From the NCBI GenBank assembly GCA_014859685.1, contig JACUTU010000006.1, forward strand, positions 1 to 64,000: 64,000 nt of DNA, read 5' to 3'. The notes below the pieces were generated by a model that was not told the origin of the DNA, ran no database searches, and saw nothing but the letters and a program-made list of their open reading frames with translations. Below are positions 45,043 to 54,993 of this stretch, in pieces. Position 1 is the first letter of the stretch; each line of letters begins with the position of its first letter. The position numbers were made by a program, and so were the translations under genes. This stretch comes from Sulfurospirillum sp. GTDB taxonomy: Bacteria > Campylobacterota > Campylobacteria > Campylobacterales > Sulfurospirillaceae.

Positions 45043-45982
45043 TGAATTTATAGACAAATTTAACGCCCTAGGAACCAAAAAAGAGCCTTTTTTCTTTGCG
45101 ATAGACTTTTTAGCAAAGCTAGCAATTCTCGGCGATGAGAAGGTGCTTTTTCGTTTAGATACAAAGCAAAACTATACAACCAAGAAAACTTCTCAACTTG
45201 CAAAGATAGAAAAAATTTTTACAAGTTTTAACGCATATCAGATCGCATTTGAAACGCTCAAGGATGAGATTAAAAAAGGCAATACCTATCTTCTTAATCT
45301 TACATGTAAGACTGCACTCAAAGGGGAAGTGGATCTTGAGGCGATTTTTCACCAATCAAATGCCCCTTTTAAAGTGCTTGTGCCAGATCATTTTGTCTGT
45401 TTTTCGCCTGAGCGATTTGTAAAGATTCAAGACAATATAATCAAAACATATCCCATGAAAGGCACCGTTGATGCTTCGGTGGAAAATGCAAGCGAAAAGA
45501 TTTTGGCAGATAAAAAAGAGATGAGTGAGCATGTGATGGTTGTAGATCTTTTGCGTAATGATTTGGGAATTGTGGCAAAAGATATAAAGGTTACCAAATT
45601 TCGCTACATCCAAAAGATACAAGCAGGGCAAAAAGAACTCTTGCAAGTAAGTTCTGAAATACAAGGCGATTTGGGTGAAAATTGGCAATGCAATATAGGT
45701 TCGATTTTAGCAAAACTTCTACCAGCAGGCTCAATAAGTGGTACGCCAAAGAAAAAAACCCTTTCACTTATCGAAGAAATTGAGGGGTATGAGCGGGGTT
45801 TTTTTACAGGAGTTTTTGGGTATTTTGATGGTGCAAATCTTGATAGTGCGGTGATGATCCGTTTTATTGAAAAAACAAAAGACGGGTATGTGTATAAAAG
45901 TGGCGGCGGTATAACGATCGACAGCGACTTACGCAGCGAATATCAAGAGATGATGGATAAAGTCTATGTTCCCGTGCTTTGA
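45029..45982 (+). CDS. pabB: aminodeoxychorismate synthase component I PabB
   Basis: A chorismate-binding enzyme of 317 residues that aminates chorismate for 4-aminobenzoate and folate synthesis. The catalytic core has [41 protein letters not shown] and [13 protein letters not shown]. The N-terminal domain is short. The start is a TTG at 45029 inside pyrB; no in-frame ATG gives a full protein. No pabA glutaminase is adjacent. Confidence 0.9.
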   Translation: MVILDEFIDKFNALGTKKEPFFFAIDFLAKLAILGDEKVLFRLDTKQNYTTKKTSQLAKIEKIFTSFNAYQIAFETLKDEIKKGNTYLLNLTCKTALKGEVDLEAIFHQSNAPFKVLVPDHFVCFSPERFVKIQDNIIKTYPMKGTVDASVENASEKILADKKEMSEHVMVVDLLRNDLGIVAKDIKVTKFRYIQKIQAGQKELLQVSSEIQGDLGENWQCNIGSILAKLLPAGSISGTPKKKTLSLIEEIEGYERGFFTGVFGYFDGANLDSAVMIRFIEKTKDGYVYKSGGGITIDSDLRSEYQEMMDKVYVPVL

Positions 45983-46529
45983 AACGCTTTTGGTGCAAAA
46001 CTTTACCATAGCAAATCTTACCTACCATCAAAAAAGATGCGACAAAACAAGACGCGAACTTTATGGCACGCATAAGCCTTTGAAGCTTGAATCACTGCTA
46101 CATGTAAATGATGCTAAAATATATCGAGCAAAGGTGATTTATGCAAAAGAATGCCTACATGTAAGTACTTCTTTATACGAAAACACGAGAATTTTTGAAT
46201 CATTCACGCTACAAGAGTCCGATTTTATCTATCCTTATAAATACCTTGAGAGAAAAAAACTTGATGGTTATGGCAAGGATATACTTTTTCACAAAAATAG
46301 CATCTTGCAGGATACAAATATAGCAAATATCGCACTTTTTATAGATGGAGTTTGGATGACACCCAAAGAGCCATTGCTTGAGGGGACAATTAGAGCAAGA
46401 CTTTTGGATGAGGGTTTTTTGAGAGTAGAAAAATTGGACACACATTGCTTAAAAATAGCAGAAAAATTTGCTATAATGAACGCTTTATTGGGATTTAAAA
46501 TTATAGAAAATGTGAGGATTGTATATTGA
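45966..46529 (+). CDS. pabC: class IV aminotransferase, probable aminodeoxychorismate lyase PabC
   Basis: A 187-residue protein in the fold-type IV PLP family, overlapping pabB by 17 bp. The lysine-bearing ERKKLDGYGK and the segment IALFIDGVWMTPKEPLLEGTIRARLLDEG match the cofactor and C-terminal motifs of 4-amino-4-deoxychorismate lyases. It is shorter than typical members (about 250), with a reduced N-terminal domain. The context with pabB makes the lyase step the best reading. TACATGTA sites at 46099 and 46156 both encode LHV. Confidence 0.8.
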   Translation: MFPCFETLLVQNFTIANLTYHQKRCDKTRRELYGTHKPLKLESLLHVNDAKIYRAKVIYAKECLHVSTSLYENTRIFESFTLQESDFIYPYKYLERKKLDGYGKDILFHKNSILQDTNIANIALFIDGVWMTPKEPLLEGTIRARLLDEGFLRVEKLDTHCLKIAEKFAIMNALLGFKIIENVRIVY

Positions 46530-48262
46530 ATTGGGATTTAAGTGCGTTGTATATTGATGATGAAGCTTTGGAGGTGGATGTAAAGCGGGTAGAACAAAAA
46601 GCAAAAACTTTTGAATCTTTGTATAAAAATAGACTCAAAATTTTATCTACAACTGATTTTTTAGAGGCTTTGAGCGAGTATGAAGCACTTTCGCAAACTT
46701 TTGGAAAATTTATGACTTATGCTTTTTTAAAATTTGCAACCGATAGTAGCAATGGGGGTTTTTATGCAAAATACCAAAATGCGTATGCAAACATAAGCGA
46801 GCATACACTCTTTTTTGAACTCGAATTCAACAAACTCACTAAGGCAAAACAGCAAGAATTTATAGAGGTTGCAAGTATATACAAATATTTTTTAACCTCC
46901 TTATTGGAACAAAAACCTTACCAACTCTCAAGCAAAGAGGAGCGCATACTACTCAAAAAAGACAACACAAGTGCTTCGGCTTGGAGTCGATTATTTGATG
47001 AACATTTTTCAAGATTGAAATTTGATTTTGACGGAGAGCAATTGTGCGAAGAGGAGGTTCTCTCAAAAATGCACAATTCCAATCGAGAAGTGCGTAAGAA
47101 GGCTGCAAATTCGCTGAGTAAAACACTGAAAAAACATCAAGACCTTATCGCTTACATTTACAATATGATCAAGGCAGATCATAAGGTTGATTGTGAATTA
47201 CGAGGCTACAAATCACCTGAAACATTTCGACATATGCACAATAAAATATCGCAAAAAAGTGTGGATGCGCTTGTGAAAAGTACTGAGGAAAGTTTTTCGC
47301 TAGTGCATGAGTATTATGCTAAAAAAGCGGAACTTTTAGGGCTTGAAAAGCTTTATGATTATGATAGATATGCTCCGCTTTCTAGCAAAGAGCGAGAGTA
47401 TGATTTTGAAAGTTCAAAAGCGATTGTACTGAGTGCATTTGAAAAATTTTCTCCAAAGATGGCTTACATAGCTCAAAAAGCTTTTGATGAAAAATGGATT
47501 GATGTGTTTCCCAAAGAGGGCAAAAGAGGTGGTGCATTTTCACACCCAGCAACGCCTGACGCACATCCTTATGTGCTTTTAAACCATACAAACCAAAGAC
47601 GAGATCTTTTTACTATGGCGCATGAATTAGGACATGCAATCCACCAATACCTTAGCCGCAATGTTGGCTATTTGGGAACAAATACACCACTTACCACTTC
47701 TGAAACCGCTTCAGTATTTGCTGAGATGCTTGTTTTTGACTCTATCAAAGATGACTTAAATGAGACTGAAAAAATAGCATTATATGCTAGCAAAATAGAA
47801 GATATTTTTGCCACACTTTATCGTCAAATAAATTTTACGACTTTTGAACGAGCTGTGCATGCAAGTGATGGAGAGTTAAAAAAAGAGGATTTCAATGCCC
47901 TTTGGATGGCAGAAAGCAAAAAGATGTTTGGCTCAAGCGTGGTGCTTAGCAAAAACTATGAAATATGGTGGAGTTATATCCCCCACTTTATCCATTCACC
48001 GTTTTATTGCTACTCTTATTCGTATGGACAGTTGCTTGTTTTGGCGTTGTATGGCTTGTATAAAAGTGGTAAAACGACTGATTTTGTCGAAAATTATAGT
48101 GCATTTTTAAGTGCTGGTGGGAGTAAAAGTCCCAAAGAGTTGATAGAACGATTCGGATTTGACATAGAAAGTGTAGAATTTTGGAAAATTGGAATTACAG
48201 AGATTAAAAAATTGCTCAATGAATTTAAAGGATTGCAAGATGCTTCAAGAACTTTTAAATGA
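46526..48262 (+). CDS. pepF: oligoendopeptidase F (M3 family)
   Basis: A 578-residue cytoplasmic zinc peptidase with MAHELGHAIHQYLS (zinc His pair and catalytic Glu), then TSETASVFAEM with the third ligand. The N-terminal helical oligopeptidase-F domain covers about 100-200. The start is TTG, overlapping the pabC stop by 4 bp. It has no TACATGTA site, despite its length. Confidence 0.93.
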   Translation: MNWDLSALYIDDEALEVDVKRVEQKAKTFESLYKNRLKILSTTDFLEALSEYEALSQTFGKFMTYAFLKFATDSSNGGFYAKYQNAYANISEHTLFFELEFNKLTKAKQQEFIEVASIYKYFLTSLLEQKPYQLSSKEERILLKKDNTSASAWSRLFDEHFSRLKFDFDGEQLCEEEVLSKMHNSNREVRKKAANSLSKTLKKHQDLIAYIYNMIKADHKVDCELRGYKSPETFRHMHNKISQKSVDALVKSTEESFSLVHEYYAKKAELLGLEKLYDYDRYAPLSSKEREYDFESSKAIVLSAFEKFSPKMAYIAQKAFDEKWIDVFPKEGKRGGAFSHPATPDAHPYVLLNHTNQRRDLFTMAHELGHAIHQYLSRNVGYLGTNTPLTTSETASVFAEMLVFDSIKDDLNETEKIALYASKIEDIFATLYRQINFTTFERAVHASDGELKKEDFNALWMAESKKMFGSSVVLSKNYEIWWSYIPHFIHSPFYCYSYSYGQLLVLALYGLYKSGKTTDFVENYSAFLSAGGSKSPKELIERFGFDIESVEFWKIGITEIKKLLNEFKGLQDASRTFK

Positions 48263-48686
48263 TGCCAAATTTGGTTTGATAATGCAAAAACATGTCAAAG
48301 AGTTGATAGAAAATCTTTTAGAAAAAGGTATTAGTTTCTCCATTTTGACAAGTATGTCCCAGATAAGTTTTGAACCAGAACTTCCAGATGAAATAAAACA
48401 AAATTTTAAGTCCATCACTATGTTTGTTTTGGCAGGCTATACTTTTGAGAGTTGCGTGATAGACGAAGAGAGTATGAGTTTTGAAGCTGGTTTTGGAGCA
48501 AACAATTTTGCATCTTGGGTGAGTGTGCCTTTGCTGGGCATCATGCAAATTATCCTAGATGAAACACCTATTTTTATCAATCTAGCAAGCCAAAATAAAA
48601 GTGCAAAAAAACAAAATAATGGCGTAAAAAGGTCGATGGAAGCTCTTCTTTCCAATCCTGAAAATAAAAAGCTTCTCAAAAAGTAA
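48240..48686 (+). CDS. conserved protein with SspB-like core, possible ClpXP adaptor
   Basis: A 148-residue protein. Start ATG at 48240 (overlapping pepF by 23 bp) follows AAAGGA and gives MLQELLNDAKFG. The stretch at about 80-115, MSFEAGFGANNFASWVSVPLLGIMQII, then ETPIFINL, has the spacing of the SspB core (beta strand with FxAxF, then VxVP and AI). The basic tail NPENKKLLKK could be a protease-docking tail. SspB delivers ssrA-tagged proteins to ClpXP. Alternatives: an uncharacterised Campylobacterota family with another role. The SspB reading rests on my pattern recognition alone. Confidence 0.6.
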   Translation: MLQELLNDAKFGLIMQKHVKELIENLLEKGISFSILTSMSQISFEPELPDEIKQNFKSITMFVLAGYTFESCVIDEESMSFEAGFGANNFASWVSVPLLGIMQIILDETPIFINLASQNKSAKKQNNGVKRSMEALLSNPENKKLLKK

Positions 48687-49592
48687 TTAGAGTCGGCGTT
48701 TACTCATAATGTAGTTGATGACATTGTCCATCAAAGGATCTTGTTTTCTATCTTTAAGATATGCTAGATAAAGTTTTCTTGTGAGCTTATATCCTTTGAG
48801 TCTACCTGCAAAAAGTTCTCCTTTTTGTAGGTCTTCTTCGATCATATGTTTTGAAAGCACAGAAACTGTGACTTGCACGCCATCACCCACTGGGGCTTTT
48901 AAGAGAGAATTTTTCACGGCAGTTGAGCTTGTTACTGTGCTTCTAAACTGAAAATTTTGACAATCCACACCCATTTTATCAAAAATTTCAAACACAATTT
49001 TTCTTGTGTTTGATTCTTCTTCTCTACAAATCCAGTTGTATGAGTAAAGATCTTCTTTTTTGAGTATCTTTGGCAATGGACTTTTGCTCACCACAACAAG
49101 CTCATCGTCCATCCATTCACGATATACTATGCCATCTTGAAAAGTAGGTGCTTCGATGAGTGCAAGATCAACTTTTTTTTCAATAAGCTCTTCGGTGATA
49201 CTATTGACATCGTTTACTTTAATCATGATGTCGTTATTGATAGCACTTTGGATTTCGCTGATACAATCTGGCAAGATATAATTGCCGATCATAAAAGAGC
49301 CACCTATGATAAAAACCATATCTTTATTGATGATTTTTAGTATCTCTTTTTCGGCATTGTATATAGATTTCTCAAGTTTTAATGCAATCTTATGCACCTC
49401 TTCGCCCGACTTTGTCAGACGGATACCATTTTTCTTTCTATCTACTATTTGTGTATCAAGATAGTCTTCTAAGAGTTTAATTTGCTGCGTAACCGCTGGC
49501 TGGGAAATACCGAGTTTTTTGGAAGCTTTTGAAAAACTTTTTTCTTTAACAACTGTTAAAAAGGTTTCTATCTTTGAAAAATCTTTTAACAC
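48687..49592 (-). CDS. LysR-family transcriptional regulator
   Basis: A 301-residue regulator. The winged-helix domain (1-65) has FLTVVKEKSFSKASKKLGISQPAVTQQIKLLE. The effector domain (about 90-295) is of the CysB-like periplasmic-binding type. Target genes are unclear; the convergent gene ends on the adjacent base and uvrD is divergent, 139 bp away. The LysR gene's own promoter must lie in that gap. Confidence 0.92.
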   Translation of the reverse strand: MLKDFSKIETFLTVVKEKSFSKASKKLGISQPAVTQQIKLLEDYLDTQIVDRKKNGIRLTKSGEEVHKIALKLEKSIYNAEKEILKIINKDMVFIIGGSFMIGNYILPDCISEIQSAINNDIMIKVNDVNSITEELIEKKVDLALIEAPTFQDGIVYREWMDDELVVVSKSPLPKILKKEDLYSYNWICREEESNTRKIVFEIFDKMGVDCQNFQFRSTVTSSTAVKNSLLKAPVGDGVQVTVSVLSKHMIEEDLQKGELFAGRLKGYKLTRKLYLAYLKDRKQDPLMDNVINYIMSKRRL

Positions 49593-49695
49593 AAATTATC
49601 CTTTTTATTATAAATTATTATGAAATTTCTCCATTATAACATACATTGATAATAAAAACAACAATTTTTTTTATTTTATAAGTAAAAAATTTTGC

Positions 49696-49701
49696 TATAA
49701 T
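49696..49701 (+). promoter_or_regulatory. extended -10 promoter box for uvrD
   Basis: TATAAT preceded by TTTGC, 30 bp before the uvrD ATG, in a very AT-rich gap (49593-49731) shared with the divergent LysR gene. No -35 box is seen. Confidence 0.5.
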
Positions 49702-49731
49702 AAATATAAACTATACAATAAAGTCAGGTCT

Positions 49732-51774
49732 ATGGAAAAAATCTTACAATCACTCAACAAAGCACAAAAAAATGCGGCGCAACATATTGATGGTCCCTTA
49801 TTGATACTTGCAGGTGCTGGAAGTGGCAAAACAAAAACTATAACTTCGAGGCTTGCATATCTGCTTTCTTTAGGTATAGATCCAGCTAGTACGCTTACGC
49901 TTACATTTACCAACAAGGCTGCAAATGAGATGCGTGATCGTGCTTTGGGTATGATCGAGAATGTCTCGTATCCTCCTCTTCTATGTACTTTTCATAAGTT
50001 TGGGTTGCTGTATCTCAAATTTCACATCGAAAAACTTGGCAGAAGAAACAATTTTGTAGTGATCGACACTGATGATAAAAAAAGAATTATTAAAAGTTTT
50101 GGTGTTGAGCTTTCTGCTGGATTGATAGCAAGTGAGATTTCAAGATATAAAAACAATCTTATAGATCCACAAATGGCACTTGAAAAAGCCGAGCAAGAGC
50201 AGTATAAAAAGATAGCACGCATATATGCCCAGTATGAAAATTATCTTGCGGATAATAATCTAGTGGATTTTGATGACTTGCTTGCACTTCCTTATAAGAT
50301 TTTAGATACTTTTGAAGAAGAAGCGATAGCTTTGAGCGAGCGGTATCGTTATATCATGGTAGACGAGTATCAAGATACGAATGATTTACAGTATAAATTG
50401 CTCCAAAAAATATGCACAACACATAACAATATCTGTGTGGTTGGCGATGATGATCAGAGTATTTATGGTTGGCGTGGAGCAAATATCAAAAATATTCTTG
50501 ATTTTTCAAGCTCTTTTGCGGATACAAAAGTGGTAAAACTTGAAGATAATTACCGCTCAACTACAAAAATCCTCAAAGCTGCCAATGAACTTATCGAACA
50601 CAATCGAGGAAGAATCGGTAAAATTTTAAATAGCACAAAAGGTGCGGGCAGTGATATAGAAGTGCTAGAATCAAGCGATGAAAATCAAGAAGCAAGCAGT
50701 GTTGCTAGAAAAATTAAAAAGCTCATTGAAGCCGGAGTCAATCCGAGAAATATCGCCGTACTGTACCGTATAAATGCTTTAAGTAGATCGCTAGAAGAGG
50801 GACTCAATCGCACTGGTATCGCTTACAATATGGTAGGTGGAGTGAAGTTTTATGAGAGAACAGAAGTAAAAGATCTCATCTCTTATCTTCGTATCGTTGC
50901 AAATCTGAATGATGATTTTTCATTTAAGAGAATTATCAACAGACCAAAAAGAGGTCTTGGCAAAGTAACTATCGATAAAATTATCAAATCAGCTTATGAT
51001 GCAAAACAGTCAATTTTTGAGTATCTAAGCTATAACCAAGACAATCTTGAAACGCTTGTGAGCAAAAAATGTGCGAGTGCCTTAAATGAATTTATACAAA
51101 ATATCCAAACCCTCGGCGAGGTTGCCTCAAGTGCAAGTTATAATGTTATCGATAAACTTGAAGAGCTTTTTGGCGTAAAAGCATACTATGCACAGCTTCC
51201 TGATGCACTTGAACGCGTTTCAAATATCGACGAATTTTTTGGGCTTTATCGCGATGTAATCAAGCAAAATCCACAAATGAGCGTGGATGATTTTCTTAAC
51301 GAGCTTGCATTGCAAAGCGATCAAGATACGATAAACGAGGAAAATATCTCCATCATGAGCATCCACGCCGCAAAAGGTTTAGAATTTGATCATCTATTTG
51401 TGATTGGTTTGGAAGAGGGTTTCTTCCCACTTATCGGAGATGGCAGTGATATAGAAGAGGAGCGCCGTTTAGGTTATGTGGCTATTACGCGTGCCAAAGA
51501 GGCATTGACGCTGAGTTATTCACAAAGCAGATTTTATAAAGGCAGGCGGACAGAACTTGGTAAAAGCCGCTTTTTAAATGAAGCAGGTGTTTGTGAGGGT
51601 TCGTTGCGCTTAGAAAAAACAACCTCCTTTCGAAAGGGTGATTTGGTGCGTCATAAAATCTTTGGTATAGGCAGGGTTGTAGAAGTTGCAAGGGTGAAGC
51701 GAGAGTTCAAACTCAAAATTAACTTTAGTGGTACTTTGCGTGATATCCTTGCAACTTTTGTGGAGAAAGTCTAG
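49732..51774 (+). CDS. uvrD: UvrD/PcrA/Rep-family ATP-dependent DNA helicase
   Basis: A superfamily 1A 3'-5' helicase of 680 residues for repair and replication restart. Motifs in order: Walker A AGAGSGKTKTITSRLAYL (about 27-44), TFTNKAANEM, VDEYQDTN, QSIYGWRGA, EDNYRST, SIHAAKGLEFDHLF and YVAITRAKEAL. A C-terminal Tudor-like segment (GDLVRHKIFGIGRVVEV) matches PcrA/UvrD rather than Rep. It begins the uvrD-truB-csrA-ispE-smpB operon; truB starts on the last base. Confidence 0.95.
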   Translation: MEKILQSLNKAQKNAAQHIDGPLLILAGAGSGKTKTITSRLAYLLSLGIDPASTLTLTFTNKAANEMRDRALGMIENVSYPPLLCTFHKFGLLYLKFHIEKLGRRNNFVVIDTDDKKRIIKSFGVELSAGLIASEISRYKNNLIDPQMALEKAEQEQYKKIARIYAQYENYLADNNLVDFDDLLALPYKILDTFEEEAIALSERYRYIMVDEYQDTNDLQYKLLQKICTTHNNICVVGDDDQSIYGWRGANIKNILDFSSSFADTKVVKLEDNYRSTTKILKAANELIEHNRGRIGKILNSTKGAGSDIEVLESSDENQEASSVARKIKKLIEAGVNPRNIAVLYRINALSRSLEEGLNRTGIAYNMVGGVKFYERTEVKDLISYLRIVANLNDDFSFKRIINRPKRGLGKVTIDKIIKSAYDAKQSIFEYLSYNQDNLETLVSKKCASALNEFIQNIQTLGEVASSASYNVIDKLEELFGVKAYYAQLPDALERVSNIDEFFGLYRDVIKQNPQMSVDDFLNELALQSDQDTINEENISIMSIHAAKGLEFDHLFVIGLEEGFFPLIGDGSDIEEERRLGYVAITRAKEALTLSYSQSRFYKGRRTELGKSRFLNEAGVCEGSLRLEKTTSFRKGDLVRHKIFGIGRVVEVARVKREFKLKINFSGTLRDILATFVEKV

Positions 51775-52598
51775 TGCAAAATAGACTTTTTGTTGCCTGC
51801 AAACCTCAAGGCATCTCATCAAATAGATTTTTAGGACAAATTAAACGAAAATATGGCGTAAAAAAAGCTGGTTTTTCAGGCACACTTGATCCTTTTGCAC
51901 AAGGTGTTTTGATCATCGCTTTTGGACAATTTACAAAGCTCTTTCGCTTTTTAAATAAAAAGAAAAAATCCTACAAGGCTACACTATGGCTAGGTGCAAG
52001 TAGCCCAACTTTAGATAGTGAAAAGATCGAATGTATACAAGAAATTTTGCCTTTTGCACAAGATTCACTCGATATTATCGCTAAAAGTTTGCAAGGGGAG
52101 ATAACTTATCTACCACCAAAATATTGTGCTAAAAAAGTTGATGGCACACGGGCTTATAAACTAGCTCGAAATGATGTAGATTTTGCATTGCAAAAGATTA
52201 CAAGTACGATTTTTGATTGTAAGATTTTGCACTATATGCATCCATTTTTAACATTTGAGATAACTATCAGCGAGGGTGGATATATCCGTTCAATTGGGCA
52301 AATCATCGCACAAAAATTTGGTTTTGATGGAGCCTTAACTTATCTTGAACGACTCAGCGAAGGGAATTTTGTCTATGAAGATGAAAAGCCACTCAATCCA
52401 CTTGATTTTTTAGAGATAAAAGACAATGTTTACAAGGCTGATATGCAAGATATAAAGCTTGGACGCAAACTCAATGCACAAGATTTTACATGTAGCGAAG
52501 ATGGATTTTATAAAATTGTAAGTCATGATGAGCTTGCGATAGTGCAGATAGAAGATTTTAGTGTGCAATACATACTCAATAAGGTGAAATTATGTTGA
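51774..52598 (+). CDS. truB: tRNA pseudouridine(55) synthase TruB
   Basis: A 274-residue enzyme making pseudouridine 55 in the T-loop. It has FVACKPQGISSNRF, the catalytic GFSGTLDPFAQGVLI, YKATLWLG and VDGTRAYKLAR. The start is GTG sharing a base with the uvrD stop. It overlaps csrA by 7 bp. Confidence 0.93.
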   Translation: MQNRLFVACKPQGISSNRFLGQIKRKYGVKKAGFSGTLDPFAQGVLIIAFGQFTKLFRFLNKKKKSYKATLWLGASSPTLDSEKIECIQEILPFAQDSLDIIAKSLQGEITYLPPKYCAKKVDGTRAYKLARNDVDFALQKITSTIFDCKILHYMHPFLTFEITISEGGYIRSIGQIIAQKFGFDGALTYLERLSEGNFVYEDEKPLNPLDFLEIKDNVYKADMQDIKLGRKLNAQDFTCSEDGFYKIVSHDELAIVQIEDFSVQYILNKVKLC

Positions 52599-52825
52599 TT
52601 TTATCAAGAAAAATAGGCGAGGGCATAGTGCTCGATGAAAAAGTGACTGTTCGTGTCATTGAGATCTCAAAAGGTGTAGTTAAACTCGGTTTTGACGCAC
52701 CTCATGATATGCTCATCTTAAGAGAAGAGTTAGAGCAAGAGGTGAAAAAAGCAAATACAATGGCAAGTGTCAAAGTAGATGAAAATACACTCAAAACACT
52801 CTCACTCAAGATCCAAAAAAAATGA
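52592..52825 (+). CDS. csrA: carbon storage regulator CsrA
   Basis: A 77-residue RNA-binding dimer that blocks ribosome binding at GGA motifs. The first strand MLILSRKIGEGIVLDE and the GFDAP...ILREEL segment carry the usual RNA-contact residues. In Campylobacter it represses flagellin mRNA and is held by FliW; fliW is not in the window. The order truB-csrA-ispE-smpB is the Campylobacterota arrangement. Confidence 0.95.
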   Translation: MLILSRKIGEGIVLDEKVTVRVIEISKGVVKLGFDAPHDMLILREELEQEVKKANTMASVKVDENTLKTLSLKIQKK

Positions 52826-53592
52826 CCATTAAAGCGTACGCAAAAGTCAATATCTTCTTAAAGATAGTGGGTAAAAGAGACAATTACCATGAAATTCTCT
52901 CCCGTTTTATGCTGGTAGATGATCTGTATGATACCTTACATGTAAGGGCAAAAACAACGCAAGATTATCTTGAGTTACATGGTGATTTTGGCTGTGAATC
53001 GGAGCAAAATACGATCTATAAAGCAGTGATGGAACTCAAAAATGCTGGTTTTAGTGATGCAGTAGATAGTTTTTGTGCCAAAAATTCCTTACATGTAAAC
53101 AAAAATATTCCCTCTTTCGCGGGTTTAGGTGGTGGGAGTAGTGACGCAGCGGCAACACTTTTACTTCTTTGCAAATACTTACATGTAAGCCTTTGCGAGG
53201 AAGAGTTGATGGCAATTGGAGCGCGTGTTGGTGCTGATGTTCCTTTTTTTCTCTCAGGTTATAAAAGTGCCAATGTTAGTGGTGTGGGCGAAATTGTGGA
53301 AGAATGTAATGAAGAATCTTTACCTTTGGAAATATGTACACCTAACATTCAATGCGATACGCCAAAAGTGTATCAAGCTTTTAGGCAACAGTACAAAATA
53401 GAACCAGATATTGCAAAAAAGATGACGCATATGCGTAGCGAGCAGTTACTGCAAAATTACGATGCGCAAATGCTCAATGACCTTTTAAACGCTGCTTTGA
53501 GTGTTTATCCAAAGCTGAGTGCTTATCAAAAAGAGGGCTGGTTTTTTAGCGGAAGTGGGAGTAGTTTTTTTAAGGTGAAATACAATGGGTGA
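52822..53592 (+). CDS. ispE: 4-diphosphocytidyl-2-C-methyl-D-erythritol kinase IspE
   Basis: A GHMP kinase of 256 residues in the MEP isoprenoid pathway. It has [21 protein letters not shown] at the start (catalytic region), the GHMP loop [20 protein letters not shown] and a C-terminal [10 protein letters not shown] glycine motif. It overlaps csrA by 4 bp (ATGA) and smpB by 8 bp. Three TACATGTA sites lie within about 250 bp (52937, 53090, 53180), all encoding LHV. Confidence 0.94.
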   Translation: MTIKAYAKVNIFLKIVGKRDNYHEILSRFMLVDDLYDTLHVRAKTTQDYLELHGDFGCESEQNTIYKAVMELKNAGFSDAVDSFCAKNSLHVNKNIPSFAGLGGGSSDAAATLLLLCKYLHVSLCEEELMAIGARVGADVPFFLSGYKSANVSGVGEIVEECNEESLPLEICTPNIQCDTPKVYQAFRQQYKIEPDIAKKMTHMRSEQLLQNYDAQMLNDLLNAALSVYPKLSAYQKEGWFFSGSGSSFFKVKYNG

Positions 53593-54046
53593 AACGATAG
53601 CAAGAAACAAAAAAGCACTGTTTGATTATGAGATATTGGAGAAATTTGAAGCCGGTATTGTGCTTGCTGGCAGTGAAGTAAAGGCGATCCGCAAAGGCAG
53701 GGTAAATCTCAAAGATTCTTTTGTGAAAATCATCAAAGGTGAAGCGTATCTTTTTGGGATGCATGTTTCCTATCTTGATACGGCAAATCCACACTTCAAG
53801 CCAGATGAGCGAAGAGACCGCAAGCTTTTATTGCATGCAAGAGAGATAGACAAACTTTTTGTAAAAGTTGCACAAGATGGACTATCTATTGTCGCTTTGA
53901 GCTTGTATTTTAATGCCAAAAACTTTGTAAAAGTACAGATAGCTTTAGCAAAAGGTAAGAAGTTGCACGATAAAAGAGAAAGCTTAAAACAAAAAGATGC
54001 CTTGCGAGAGGCGCAAACCGCGATGAAAAATCGCCAAAATGATTAA
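53585..54046 (+). CDS. smpB: SsrA-binding protein SmpB
   Basis: A 153-residue tmRNA partner in ribosome rescue. It shows [28 protein letters not shown] (in two halves), LKDSFVKI and the basic C-terminal tail [20 protein letters not shown]. It tags stalled peptides for Clp proteases, linking it to clpA downstream and perhaps to the SspB-like protein at 48240. No ssrA gene is in view. Confidence 0.96.
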   Translation: MGETIARNKKALFDYEILEKFEAGIVLAGSEVKAIRKGRVNLKDSFVKIIKGEAYLFGMHVSYLDTANPHFKPDERRDRKLLLHAREIDKLFVKVAQDGLSIVALSLYFNAKNFVKVQIALAKGKKLHDKRESLKQKDALREAQTAMKNRQND

Positions 54047-54106
54047 ATTTAGATAATATTTATAAAATATTGCTAAAATCTCACAAATTTCAAAAAGGAA
54101 AGTATT

Positions 54107-54691
54107 TTGAGAGTTTTTTTATTTGTTTTGATGAGTTTATTTTTTGTTGCATGTTCACAAGAAGTAAAAACACAACCCAAAAAAAGTTTTACTGTAGGCG
54201 AAGAGATACATTTAAAAAGTGTTATGGGAAGTGAAGCAACATTGATTAGAAAAGAGCAAGGTTTTGTACTCAAAGGCAATGAGGATAAGATAATTATGTT
54301 TGATATCTTTGGTACTTTTTGCCAACCATGTAAAGAAGAAGCGGCTCATTTAATGGACTTGCAGATCAAAAATGCAGATGATGTGATGCTTATAGGCTTA
54401 GATCATTTAGAAGAGGTTAGTGACGCGTATATCGTCGATAATTTTTCAGGAAAATACAACGCATATTACTTCATCACAAATTCATCCCAAAACGAACAGA
54501 TTGTTGCAACTATTTTAGATGATATAAATTATAAGCCTATTTTGCAAATTCCATTTAAAGTAGTGTTAAAAAATGGTGCGTATCAATTGCTAACAGATAT
54601 ATACGAAAAAAATCCAGCAAACAATTTTTATCTAGGAAAAGTGCCGATACCAGTTATGCAAACTGATCTAGATGTAATAAAGAAGAAATAA
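54107..54691 (+). CDS. thioredoxin-fold periplasmic lipoprotein
   Basis: A 194-residue protein with a lipoprotein signal (FLFVLMSLFFVAC, lipidated Cys16) and a thioredoxin-like domain with C72-Q-P-C75 preceded by MFDIFGTF, and a cis-Pro region in LQIPFKVVL. It probably reduces or senses disulfides at the membrane. The start is TTG after AAAGGAA. It abuts clpS, matching the Campylobacter gene order. Confidence 0.85.
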   Translation: MRVFLFVLMSLFFVACSQEVKTQPKKSFTVGEEIHLKSVMGSEATLIRKEQGFVLKGNEDKIIMFDIFGTFCQPCKEEAAHLMDLQIKNADDVMLIGLDHLEEVSDAYIVDNFSGKYNAYYFITNSSQNEQIVATILDDINYKPILQIPFKVVLKNGAYQLLTDIYEKNPANNFYLGKVPIPVMQTDLDVIKKK

Positions 54692-54993
54692 TGCCAAAAA
54701 TAGAATTTGAACAGCAAATAAGTGGTGAAACGCAGGTAATAAAACCAAAACATTTTTTAGTATTTTTACTCAATGATGACTATACGAGTATGGATTTTGT
54801 GATGAATGTACTCATAAGTATCTTCCGAAAATCTCAATCCGAAGCGTATGAAATTATGATGAAAGTACACAAAGAGGGAAAAGCATTGTGCGGTGTTTAT
54901 ACTTTTGAAATAGCCGAGACAAAAGTTACACAAGTAGAAACTATAGCACGGAAAAACAGTTTTCCGCTGAAAGCTATCTGGGAGGAAGAGTAA
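54691..54993 (+). CDS. clpS: ATP-dependent Clp protease adaptor ClpS
   Basis: A 100-residue N-degron adaptor. It has LLNDDYTSMDFVMNVL, in which the DDYT/Met region forms the N-end residue pocket, and KVHKEGKALCGVYTFEIAETK, the ClpA-binding face. It directly precedes clpA, sharing the junction base. Confidence 0.95.
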   Translation: MPKIEFEQQISGETQVIKPKHFLVFLLNDDYTSMDFVMNVLISIFRKSQSEAYEIMMKVHKEGKALCGVYTFEIAETKVTQVETIARKNSFPLKAIWEEE

